64,000 bases of DNA from positions 1,320,001-1,384,000 of the forward strand of contig NC_092582.1 in the NCBI RefSeq assembly GCF_037975245.1, given 5' to 3'. Positions within the stretch are counted from its first letter, which is position 1. Each line of letters opens with the position of its first letter. Origin of the DNA: Apostichopus japonicus. Taxonomy: Eukaryota > Echinodermata > Holothuroidea > Aspidochirotida > Stichopodidae. Below are positions 13,126 through 23,900 of the stretch, in pieces. Under the pieces are notes generated by a model. It was not told where the DNA came from. It did not search any database and worked only from the letters and a program-made list of their open reading frames with translations. Position numbers and translations under genes: made by a program.

Positions 13126-14079
13126 AGGGTTGTGAGGTATTACAGTTTTTTTTTTTTTTCGGGGCAAATCGTTACAGCCCCCACCCCAAATCAAATCGGG
13201 CTCCTACGCCCATGTGTATCACCCCATCCCTTCATCTCTGTGAGATATTTTCAACTGTGGTGTGGCGGAGAACTTTTAAAACAGACACGAAAGAGCTAGT
13301 ACAAACGATAATATTCAAAGAGGGGTCAAAGATCACTTATGCATTTAAAGATGTTTTACATGAGTTTTAACGGAATGGTCGTTATTAAACTGACCTTTCA
13401 GTGGGTAACTTCCATGCATATTGGTATCATATTGCGGAGGGGGCGGGGGGGGGGGGTGGTTTAACGGTTATCGGCTCTGTACAGAAACTAAAGAGAGCAA
13501 AAACGTGTGAAAGGATATCAGAGTTTATCAAAGGATATCAGCGTGTTTACCTTTCAAAAAACAAGGATGCATTTTCGAGGGACCATTTATCCTGTTTATG
13601 CAGACTACCGATGAGAGTTTTGTAGACACAGTCTGTTATGTATGATCCTGAATGTAATCAGTTACGAGGATCGGTCAAGTTTGACTTTTTTGTGGAGAGC
13701 CCCCGACTATCCTCTTTCCCTCACCTTCCCCTCCCCCTCCTTATCCAGCAGTGTAGGAGGTTGCGCCCCTGACATCAATAATGGAAAGAACATAAAAAAG
13801 TAATTACAGTTATAAAAGTATCACGAATTGACCCAATGGTGCACTGAAGCAGCAAAGCTAGAATATTTTCTTAATAAAATCTAAAGTTAACAATAATTAA
13901 TCTTGACTTAAGGTAAATATTTTGACGAGCAAAAAAGCCTACTTTTATTGTTTTGATGTCACTACGAATGTTTAAAACAATAGGAATGTGTGATTTCATA
14001 ACAATAATCAGGGACATATTTAAGGAGGTGGGGGGGGGGGTGGGGAATACTACTCCACCATGTAAGACTTATAAGTTTA

Positions 14080-16420
14080 TATTCAATCCGCTGCTGAATT
14101 GGAAGCCATAGTGTAACTCTTGTAAGACAGGGGTAATGTGGTCTCTTTTGGGGTTTTAGTTACAAGGAGAGCAGCGGAGTTTTGCATAAGTTGAAGTTTA
14201 ATATAATGCAAAGAAAGACCGAAAAAGCAACTTGTTGCAATAATCCAATCGAGAGGGGACGAAGCATGCATTAATTGAATGTATAATTTTTATCGAGGAT
14301 ATTTGAATTTTGGCAATTTTCCAAATAGCATGAGGCAGACCTACATATATTTGCCACATGAGTCGACATGGTACCAGAATCATCGAATGTTACACCAAGA
14401 TTGCGAGCAGTACAGGAAGGAGCAATACTAATACCACTAATCTGTGTGTCACAAGGAGAAGCAGAATCTGTCACCAAATTTGGATGAGACTTGCATAATT
14501 TCAGTTTTGTCATCATTTAGGGGTAGGCATATTAGCACGCATCCAATGGCGGATATCACCAATGTAGGACTCAATTGATCAACGGGGAACGTATAGGCCT
14601 ACCTCCCTTACAAGACTGACATACAGTTGGGTGTCGTCGGCATAAAACATATAATTGAACCCGTAACGGAGTATAATGTCTTCAAAGGTGGGGGTGGGGG
14701 CGGGGGATGTAGACTAAATAATATCGATCACAGAAGTGAACCTTGTGTGATGCCGCAGTCAAGTGCCAAAGCCTCCGACATGACTGATCCAATACTCAAG
14801 TGCTCCACTCTACCCTTAAGATATGAACTGAGCCATTCAAACACTGTTCCAATACTCACACGCTGCATTCTACCCTTAAGATATGAACTGCACCATTCAA
14901 ACACCAATGATATTCCAAACCGATGACTCAACCTATGTAAAAGTTAAGTACCGTAATAATTAAGGCGGCACTTAAATCTACTAAATTTGGATGACATCAT
15001 TATGCCGATCCAGAGCACTTAGCACGTCATTACGCACTCTAAGAAGGGCAGTTAGCGTACTACGACCCTCCAGGTCAGCTGATTGACATTTAGCATAAAG
15101 GTCATTTTGCCTTAGATCCGTATTCAGTTGTTTGAACACAGATTTCTCAATAAGGTTAGAAAGGAATGATAAATTGGATTTCGGGCGGGAGTTTTTGAGG
15201 TTATTATCAAGATTACATTTTTTTCAACGGACGGACGGATTATAGCTTGTTTGCAGGTTTGGGGAAGTTTGCCCGACCTTATAGATAAGTTAATTATTTC
15301 AGTTAGGCCTACATTTCGGGACAACTTCATCAATACACTGATTCAGCAGAATGACTGGAAGAGGATCGAGAACACAAGATTTTGGTGGACACGCCTTGAT
15401 CAGATTTGGTAACAAACTCATGTGTGACAGGCTCAAACCTGTCGAACTTTAAGGAAGTTGACTGCTGATGGTCAATAGGCATTACAAGTGGGAGCCCTTC
15501 TCTGATTTTGAATATTTTGGTCTGAAAAATTTAGCAAACATATCGGGCAATTTCACAGTTGCAACATCAGGCAAAATATAGGTGATTAAGATATTTGAAC
15601 CTATTAAACTGTCAATGAGTCTAAACAGTTTTATTTTTGGTCTGTGTTCGCTATTCGTTCACGTTGATAATCTGCATGGGGGTCATTCAACAGTTTGCCG
15701 TATGAACCTTGAGCAGCTTTGAAAATTTTACGATGAACTTCTATTCCAGTTGAACGACGTTTCCTCTCCAATTTACGCAAGTCACGGCACGCTTCGAATA
15801 ACTGCTCGGAAAACCCGGAGCCCTCGGTTTATCGAGAAACGATTTCGTGATAGGTAGGGCCAGATCATTAATGATAGATTTCAGTTCACTGTTATATGAT
15901 TGACCAAGTCAGAAATACAGGGGTCACTAAGAGACAATGGGGGTATGAGCGCAGAGAGTGACAACTAGTTACTCTCTCTTGTAGGACATCGATGTTAATG
16001 TCATTCTATCAGTTCCGAGAGGTACGATAGATCATAGAAGATGGCGAACGAGAAAGGTCAGTGGTGAAGCGAGGCGTGGTCAGATGGTAGCAGACAGTCG
16101 CGTGTAATACATTTGAACAGTTTCTCTTGAAATAATAAGATCCAACGTGCGACCCTTGTTATGCGTCTGAACATTGACATGTTGACGAAGGCGCAGTGAA
16201 TGGAGTAGGCCTAGATCAAGGAACTTGGGATCAAGGATCAAGCAATGAACATTATCGGAGGCTTCAACGTGTATGTTGAATTCCCCGAGTATTATCAGAC
16301 GTCCCCGAGTATGAATCACCGATTCTAGACAAAAACTGAGTCAGAAACTCCGACAGAGTCCCAGACGGGGGTCTGTACACAACAGCATCTGCGCATTAGC
16401 GTCTAACAACTCAAACGAAG
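14080..16420 (-). pseudogene. Inactivated LINE ORF2 (endonuclease plus reverse transcriptase), CR1/L2/Jockey-like
   Basis: On the minus strand, degenerate pieces of one non-LTR retrotransposon ORF2 follow in order. AP-endonuclease: VVYRPPSGTLSEF near 16.37 kb, GEFNIHVEASDNVH near 16.26 kb, THNKGRTLDLIISR near 16.14 kb. Linker rich in RKLERKRRSTG near 15.78 kb. RT N-terminal part: SGKLPQTCKQAIIRPSV near 15.25 kb. RT mid-part: FEWLSSYLKGRVEHLSIG with GITQGSLL near 14.75 kb. RT C-terminal part: ARNLGVTFDDSGTMSTHV near 14.4 kb. Frames shift between pieces and stops are present, so it is dead. Part of 14.81-14.90 kb (TACCCTTAAGATATGAACTG) is duplicated in tandem. Confidence 0.85.
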
Positions 16421-17480
16421 TTTTGAACTAATAATAATTAGGCACAAACTTTATTTTGATCATAAAAAAATCATAGTGGGCCGAGTTTTTGCCTGCTTCA
16501 CGAGCATGACTTTTTTTTGGCTTTTTCATCGACGTTTTCTCATGATTTGCTATATCGGTATCTACCAATAGCACATATTCCTTCTGCACCCTTCCCTTCC
16601 CCATCCCCACCCCCGTTAAGATCTTACAAGCCATTGCCACTTCTCATTCCACTAAGGCAACAAAGTAATCCAACTAACCTTCGCCCTATTTCCCTTGACA
16701 TTAACTCTCAAACGCAAATACCAATTCACAGCAATGAAATAAAACAGCTTCCTAGCCATCGAATGAAAACTGGTATCGAATAAAATAAATCAAAAATGTC
16801 ATTTACATACATAAACTGAGAAGTCAAAACAAGTTGTCGTTTATCATTATTCCCTTGGTTATTAAAAGAAGTAAAAAACATTGAAATTTATCGCCAACTT
16901 GTGGTACAAGTATAAAATCAAAAAGAAATCATTTTGGTATGTTTCATATCTAGCCGGTGTCTTTCGTGATGTTTAAATGAAATTAACATTAGAACATCCG
17001 ATTCATCGGAGGTCACAGAGAGTTTAATCAACGTATCATTGCCTATAGATATAAATGTGAACTATGTACTTCCACAGAACAGACCGAACTAATAAATGGC
17101 GTGATCATGCCAGCGGCTATCGGTAGCAACGAAGCACAACTTCGTATTTTTTTGCTTTCACTGAGATAACAGTGAATTGTTTACACGATTCGAGAATACC
17201 ACAGTGACCTCTGTAATACATAACCACGCCAGTTCCACGAAACATTTTTTAAACTTTCCCTTCTTTAACTTGACACGAGTGAGTTAAAGCTGATTTCCCA
17301 TACGGGCGAGACAAACCTAACCAACAGTATTCGTCTATGTGATAGAGATAATTGCAATGTATAAATTCCCCCAAACAGCTATAAGAACCAAATATCTTAT
17401 TCCGTTTGAGGGATATCGCAGATTTAATATTCCTTCACGCACACAAGGAAAAGACTTGATCAAGTCTAAATGTGGCAAGT
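16421..17480. other. Intergenic, no recognisable feature
   Basis: AT-rich stretch between the LINE relic and the G-rich transposon fragments. The open frames here are short, have no family signature and no splice-site support. Nothing else is claimed. Confidence 0.5.
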
Positions 17481-17483
17481 TCC

Positions 17484-17700
17484 CAGGCGCGGCGGAACGG
17501 AAAAATTATTGGGGGGGGGGGGGGGCTAATGTGTGGAGACTATCTAAGCGGAGCGCCACCATCAGTTGGCGCGGAGCGAACAAGAAAATTTTGGGGTTTT
17601 TCAAACCCCCAGATGGCCGGAAACGGCACTTCCCGAGTGTTTTATGCTGCGAATACCTAGCCCTAAAATATGGGTCTCAAGCCTGCAATTTCTCAGATTG
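17484..17700. mobile_element. hAT-like TIR element fragment
   Basis: Begins CAGGCGCGGCGGAACGG, followed by a long G run. Its interior (TAAGCGGAGCGCCACC, TTGGCGCGGAGCG, AGAAAATTTT) closely resembles the interior of the element at 17809-18208. It is most likely a diverged or truncated member of the same non-autonomous family. No target duplication was found. Confidence 0.5.
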
Positions 17701-17808
17701 CACGTAAAAGTCTGTAAAAACATTGTAATTTGTATATTCGATGGTGTTTTAAGAGAGTAGCTATTACTCGTAGTGTACTCGCAAAGACGTTTTTGAGTGT
17801 AGTAAGGG

Positions 17809-18208
17809 CAGTGGCGGAGCTAGGGGTATTGGTCAAGGGGGCAAGAATGGCCTGTAGGGGCGCTTTCGACACTATGTAAACGGAGCGTCACCATAGGTTG
17901 GCGCGGAGCGTACAGAAAATTTTTGAGTAAAGTTACTCCCTAGATTGCAGGAAATGACCCTTTCCGGGCCTTGCTAATTTGCAGATAAACGGAGAATAAA
18001 TAGGTGTCGTCGCCATTTTGTCGGAAAATTACACCAACAGAATATGACAAATGTCAATTTGTATATGAGAGCGCAATAAAATTGTCAATAATCGCGAATA
18101 AGTTAAAAGTAGTGAAAAGCTGAAAAGGGCGCCAGCAGTCCATTTGAGTCCGTCAGGAGGGGGGGGGGGATCCGCCCCCTGACTGTATATATGGACGCTC
18201 CGCCACTA
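17809..18208. mobile_element. Non-autonomous hAT-like element with TIRs
   Basis: Starts CAGTGGCGGAGCTAGGG and ends GACGCTCCGCCACTA, giving inverted termini of the CAGTGGCGGA type. Flanking octamers AGTAAGGG (17801-17808) and AGTTAGGG (18209-18216) match at 7 of 8 positions, as expected for a hAT target duplication. About 400 bp, no transposase. It is homologous in reverse orientation to the element at 50578-50960. Confidence 0.75.
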
Positions 18209-18589
18209 AGTTAGGGGATGTTGGAGAATTGGCTGAAATGAGGCAAGTCATTGGCCTAAGACGAAGTTGTGTTACGCTCACTGGTACTCACACTCACTGC
18301 TTCCACTTTTCACGGGGCGTGAAGACGCGGTTGGGGTGACAATGTGGTCTATAGCCAGGGGACGGGCCGAGGGACCAGGGTCCCCCAGCAATTACTAAAA
18401 TTATTACACCTATATAGTATACGTGTGCATCGGACAGATCGACAAGTATGCATTGAAAAATGGGCAGATGCACGTTTCGGAGCCTTGGTAAATATTGGGG
18501 GGGGGGGGCTTATCATGCATTTGCCCCCTCAACTTTTTCATTGGGGGGGGGGGCTGAGCCCCCAAGCCCCCCCGGTTCCGCCGCCACTG
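18209..18589. repeat. Dispersed G-rich repeat flanking the nested hAT-like element
   Basis: Ends in GTTCCGCCGCCACTG at 18589. The whole stretch reappears in inverted orientation at 63188-63558, including CCCAGCAATTACTAAAATTA and TGGGCAGATGCACGTTTCGG. The neighbouring hAT-like element also follows in that copy. Apparent reading frames here are shadows of the G-rich repeat. 18590-19032 shows nothing I can name. Confidence 0.75.
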
Positions 18590-19032
18590 GTGACAACATC
18601 ACACCACATTTGCGTAATTGTTTTGAGATATATATTAGGGGGGGTAGGGTGGAGTGGGTGGTGGGTGGGGATGGGGGTGTTGATTACAACTTTATTTTCG
18701 GGATTAGAGATTTATTCTGTGAACGGTGGTCCTATTTGAAGATCTCAACATATTTGGTTTCAGCGTCAATTAAGACTGTTAATATTTCACCTCGAAAATA
18801 TAGTATGGAAACAGAGAGAAAGTAGAATTGATAGGTTTCAGATCCTAGGAATATGATTTATGATATATTTACACAAAACGATGACTCCAAGACACGACTT
18901 TGAACCTAGGATATCTTCCAAAAGGGCAACATTTTTTTCTTCGCTCTTTAGGAAAATTTGTCTTTCATAAAGATCTCTGTCATATCGGCTAAACATCATG
19001 TTTGTCTTTATGGATCGTTTAACACATGTAAC

Positions 19033-19634
19033 CTGCGGCGTCGCCAGACATTTCCACCTGGGAGGGGGTAGGGGTTGGGAGAGGAACAGCACTTAATTAG
19101 GGGGAACAATGTTTATTTGTGAATGCCGTCCTGGGGAGGGGTCTAAGTGGAGGGGGTGTCCCCCTCCCCTTTGAGAAATTTTGATTAATTGAGGGTCCTT
19201 GAAGTAACTTTATGTTCAAGAATGTCCGGGCTTAGTCTTTCTAATATTTATGTTTTTAATTTAGGCGGATAACAAAGTTATACAGAAAATGGATATTAAC
19301 CCTTCATTTGGTAATGTGTTTTAATAAAAGTGTTGAAAATTGAAATTGAAATTCATGAAATTCAAGGTTGTAGAGAAGTTGAGCACTAGTGATTCACGCC
19401 GGGCCTCTTGTGTCTTTGTTAGTGAGAAAACAACTGGTTATTGTGATGGTCGGTGGAAGGAAGTTTTACTGAAGAACATAAAACGTTTCGTCCTTTGTAA
19501 AAAAAAGTTTTAGTTTGAGTAATTTTTTTAACACTACAAATCTGATCTGGGGGGACCTGGGGGGCACGATTTTTGTTTGGGAGAGCACGTGTCCCCCAGC
19601 CCCACAGCCCCCACCCCCCTTGGTGACGCCTCTG
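19033..19634. mobile_element. Non-autonomous hAT-like element, 602 bp, perfect 8-bp target duplication
   Basis: Termini CTGCGGCGTCGCCAGAC and GGTGACGCCTCTG are imperfect inverted repeats. CATGTAAC occurs immediately on both sides (19025-19032 and 19635-19642), an 8-bp target duplication typical of hAT transposons. The interior has G-rich and C-rich flanks around an AT-rich core and a GGAGGGGGTGTCCCCCTCC palindrome. No transposase coding. Confidence 0.75.
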
Positions 19635-19642
19635 CATGTAAC

Positions 19643-20727
19643 ACTGGAGTAATCAGGATGTTTAATTCATTTTTGTTGTTGTGGTAAGTGACAGGAGTGG
19701 CGGATTGATCTTACCGTCTTACTGGCTTGGAAGAGGCTCACCCCTCCTCCATGATCTGTGGCGCCGCAGGGTGTCATCAGAGTCGTCAAATCAGCAGTGT
19801 GTTTCAAACGCCCCAGCGATGTCGGATGAATCACGGAGCCGTTATATTGTACTAAGTCCGCCATTACACCAACATGACTTTCGAACTTTCGAACATTCGA
19901 ACATGAACTTTCCAATGTTACGTGTATATAAATCACTTAAAATGTGTATTTGTAATGAATTAAGTCACACAGTTGTCAAATCGACCTTTCAGTTTCGGAA
20001 GAATTTAAAAACGTTGAAGGACCGCAAAATCCCCAGACCATGTTTCTGCATATGAGATCTACATGCTATATAGTCTGGCTACTTGCCCATAGGACTGGTG
20101 TGGGAGGTGGGGGAGGGGAGGGGGAGGGGATGAGGAGGGTCCACTTGAGCGTTCAATTTTCTTTTTATTGTTCAGCCTATCAATGAGTCCATATACTGCA
20201 TGAACTCGATAACAATTGAACAAAGGAAGAATAAAGTTTCCTATCAATATGTGATTTCTTATCGATATGTGATTCCGTTGATAAATATTAGTTTTATGTT
20301 CCGCTTTGTTCTACCCTGCGTCTGTTGCTTATCCTCAGTTTATTGTCGACAGTAAATAAGTAATTGATCTAAAACGCGACACTTTACGATGCATTGTTCC
20401 TTTACAAAGCAGTTCAAAGTTAGAGTGCTGTAACCGTGATCTCGTTGGGGTATCTATATTTACACAATGATATAATAACCAAAAAACCCTATACACAACA
20501 GTTTGATCTCTTAAAACAAACAAGCAAATGTCCTATTGTTTGCAAATCCAAACAGCTCTTGGTTTATTATCGAAAAGATATATAGAGAGGTCACAAAAAG
20601 ACCATGTTATCATATTCTTCCTCTCTCATTTGTTTTCTTTTGATTCTCCTTAAGGACACTTTTTGGGGTCATGTTTGTGTTCGCTGGGTAGAAAAGCCAA
20701 AGTCGTACATATCATATCGCGCCACAA
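19643..20727. other. Intergenic upstream of MYP copy 2, no gene seen
   Basis: Contains a G-rich run near 20.1 kb and scattered short open frames without family signatures. It may hold distal regulatory sequence for the downstream MYP gene, but no element other than the proximal promoter can be supported. Confidence 0.45.
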
Positions 20728-20802
20728 TTTTCAACCAATCAGGATAAAGTTCGATATACGTCACTATAGATGTATATAACGAGCTACACGATTGGTTGAA
20801 AA
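20728..20802 (+). promoter_or_regulatory. Predicted core promoter of MYP copy 2: CCAAT, TATA, inverted CCAAT
   Basis: TTTTCAACCAATC at 20728-20740 carries a CCAAT box. A TATA-like GTATATAAC lies at 20772-20780. A perfect inverted copy of the first motif, GATTGGTTGAAAA, follows at 20790-20802. The TATA position predicts transcription start near 20800-20810, giving a 5' leader of roughly 130 nt before the ATG at 20938. The palindrome TGAATATTCA lies just downstream at 20812. Confidence 0.6.
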
Positions 20803-20937
20803 GTTAAATGTTGAATATTCATCCTTAAGTACTGCCCTTAGTTTCTCTATTTTAAGTACCAGATCCGAAATGGTAAATTCAGAAGAGACCTGAGGACAGG
20901 ACTCCAAACGTTAAAGAAATTCCAGAAGACTGCCAAG

Positions 20938-23900
20938 ATGAAGTACCTGCTTTTGTTTTGTTTGGCCGTTGGTGCCTTTGCCTCGATCAACATCGGTAAG
21001 CTGAAATTAAAAGCCAATTAATATTTTAACTTGAACCAAAAGTGCTAACACATATATACGTTATTTTCTTTAATGAAAATCAATTTCAAGATCAAATAAT
21101 GAGGTAATTTTGATAAATTGTTTCAAAACTTAATACGGGCCATATACCTGAATTGAAGACAAATGTGGTCAACAAAGTGTTGAATAATAGAAAGTCAGAT
21201 TATCTTAATTATACAGAGCAACTTGTACAGGGAAACTATATTTCAACTCAGGCAACTTAGTTTGATGTCTAATATTATACGTTATTATATTTACCTAACA
21301 ATCTCAAAGGTTTCCTAGGCATTTCTTTTTTGGCAGAGAGAGAAATAGAAAAAAGATAAACTCTCAAATTGATAGTGCAAAGTAAACCTTTTTCCAGTGC
21401 TCTTTGAAAGTCTAATTTTTAATAGAAATGGTCTTGATGTATCCATTTAAGTGTTTAACCATTTCCACTTTTCTAAATAACCTCAATTGCTATACCCGTT
21501 GGCTCAACCACCTGAGCTGAACTCACCCTACCGCAGCCCCACTATCACCCTCATTTCCAACATGTATTTATAATAGCCTATACAGTATTCAAATTGAAAG
21601 ATTGGCAGCTTCGCGCTCGCTGATCCATGTTTACGATACGTATGTGCAAGTCAGTAACAGCGATTGGATGAAAATCCAGTGATGTAGGCCTATCAGCTTC
21701 ATAGTTTCATAACTAATTTCAGGTATTATTACAAAAGGACACTAGTCTGTCATTGTGGTAGAATGTGCTTCGAAGTGTAGTAATAGCAAGCCTTAAATGA
21801 GTACTCGCAGAAGATAATTGTTAATTATTAAGCTATATATCAGCCAGGGTGGACAAATTTCCAATGCTATAGTACGACCATGTTCTAATGTCGTACTTCG
21901 AGGCTACCGTATACTGACAGTACAATCAGTTCAGGATATTTATACAACAGAAAAAAGTTGTTCATATTGCTCGTAGCGTACTTACAAGAGCTTTGAATTT
22001 TGAAGTGAAAATAACGTTATTAACAAATGCATCGAATGGGAGGTTACATGAGAAACGAAATGAATATTCAACGTATGTCAGCGCATGCGCTTAACTACAG
22101 CTACGCCCAATTGGCATTCGACAATCCCTTCAACTGATTTCAAAAGTATGTTCGCGGCAAGAAAAATGTTCTTTATATCTTATTTGACAATTTACGCTAT
22201 AAAAAAATCAGTTGCTCAAAGCAAACAGAAACAGAGATGAAATATTTTCAACCATATTTCTAGTTTTGCTACCTGCAAATTTAAATATGTGAATCGACTC
22301 ATAAGAATTGATATTTTTGGAAGAAAAACGATGTTTGTATACAAATTGATATTGCTCTACTTCTTTAATTTGGAGTACAATAATATTTCGCATTAATAAT
22401 AAAAAAAATAATAAAAGTAAAAAATATGAATAACGGTTTCTGTTCCGAAGAAATTGTAGGCCTACACAAAAATTTTAAATTAAAAAATCAGTCTTTATAA
22501 AAAGAGAAATAGCGATAGCATTAGATTATAGATAAGGTCGAACCACTTGACCGGCCTTGTTGTTTTCCAGTTATCTAATTTCTACTAATTGTGGTTCAGA
22601 ATAAACAAGGGTTTTACTAATTAGCCTATTAATGCTGATATCAGGACCCTCGTAAATTAGTTGTCTATTATAGATTAAAATTGCTTTATCATAATTGGTT
22701 AGATGAATCGAAAGATAAAAGTTTGTTGTTAAGGTAATCATTAATCCTTATCTTCAGAGATAAGACAATGGCCTTCGGATCTTAGAATTTTGATCATCTC
22801 GATTCTTCGTCTTGGGTAATTATTATGTGATATATGGCAATCAGCTGATTTTTGTTCAGATTACTATCAAACATTAAAATAGCACAACAGTTTATGACCA
22901 AAAAGAAAATCTTTAGGTGTTTCATTATCTTCGAATTATAAGTACCCAAACCGTACATCTAAACACACTCTCTCGCACTTCCAAGGCACCGATTTTATCC
23001 CTTCCCCCTCCCTCAACAACTGACACGCGTACCCCGGTCCCCACTAGCTTTTCCGTTTACGACCTTGCACCTTTGCGTTTTTATTGCGCATGAGCAATGC
23101 TAGTTTAGTTACGGTTAGGGAATTCCCCAAATTGGTGTCTGTGTATTATTTCGCTGCATATTGTAAGGTTTGCTTTCCCACATGGAATATTGGTTATTCG
23201 TGGTTCGGCATTTCCCGAAGGATGATTTTTACTATGTGAAGTCAATCGTGTTAATTTACAGCTCCTCGGCCATATACGCCGATGCATATCTGCATTTGTT
23301 CATATTCTAATCTTAATTATACTTAGCTAAGTGGCAGCTAGCCGAGATCCAGTCTTATCATTACGTTAAAGCCAGCTTGAACAGTCAAACGTTTGGGTTT
23401 ACGTATTAATGAATGGCCTACCATAGCCTAGCTCTTTTCAGTTTGAGAATGCTTCAGTCTCACTTTTAAGATGTAGGCCTAGCTACATACTCCGAAATAT
23501 GTACAGGTACGTAACGTACGTATAACTGCAGATTCGATTAACAACACTTTAGTAGTTTTTGAAAGCCTGAGTGTGATCGAGACTCACATCAGGAGTTCTA
23601 TACGAATATAAGAATATTTTGGAATTTGGACACTAACTATACACTGTAATGTTAGTTTGTCATCAGCTGCCAGATTGTACAAGAATGTTTAATGATCACT
23701 AAGTTGTAGAATCCCACCAATGTTCCTGCAGCTATATATACTTTATCCTTCCTGGTACCATGTCAAATGACCTAATTATTGGCATTTACATTTCACAGAG
23801 AGAGAGGGTGAGTGCCCAACCGACATCACCAACGTTGACTCGACCCTGTATGGTGTGTGCAATGATGAGTGTGACGTTGACTCATCCTGCTCTGATCAGC

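Noticed and set aside
18344-18825. Glycine-rich plus-strand frames
   Set aside because: They arise from poly-G runs within a dispersed repeat that also occurs inverted at 63.2 kb.
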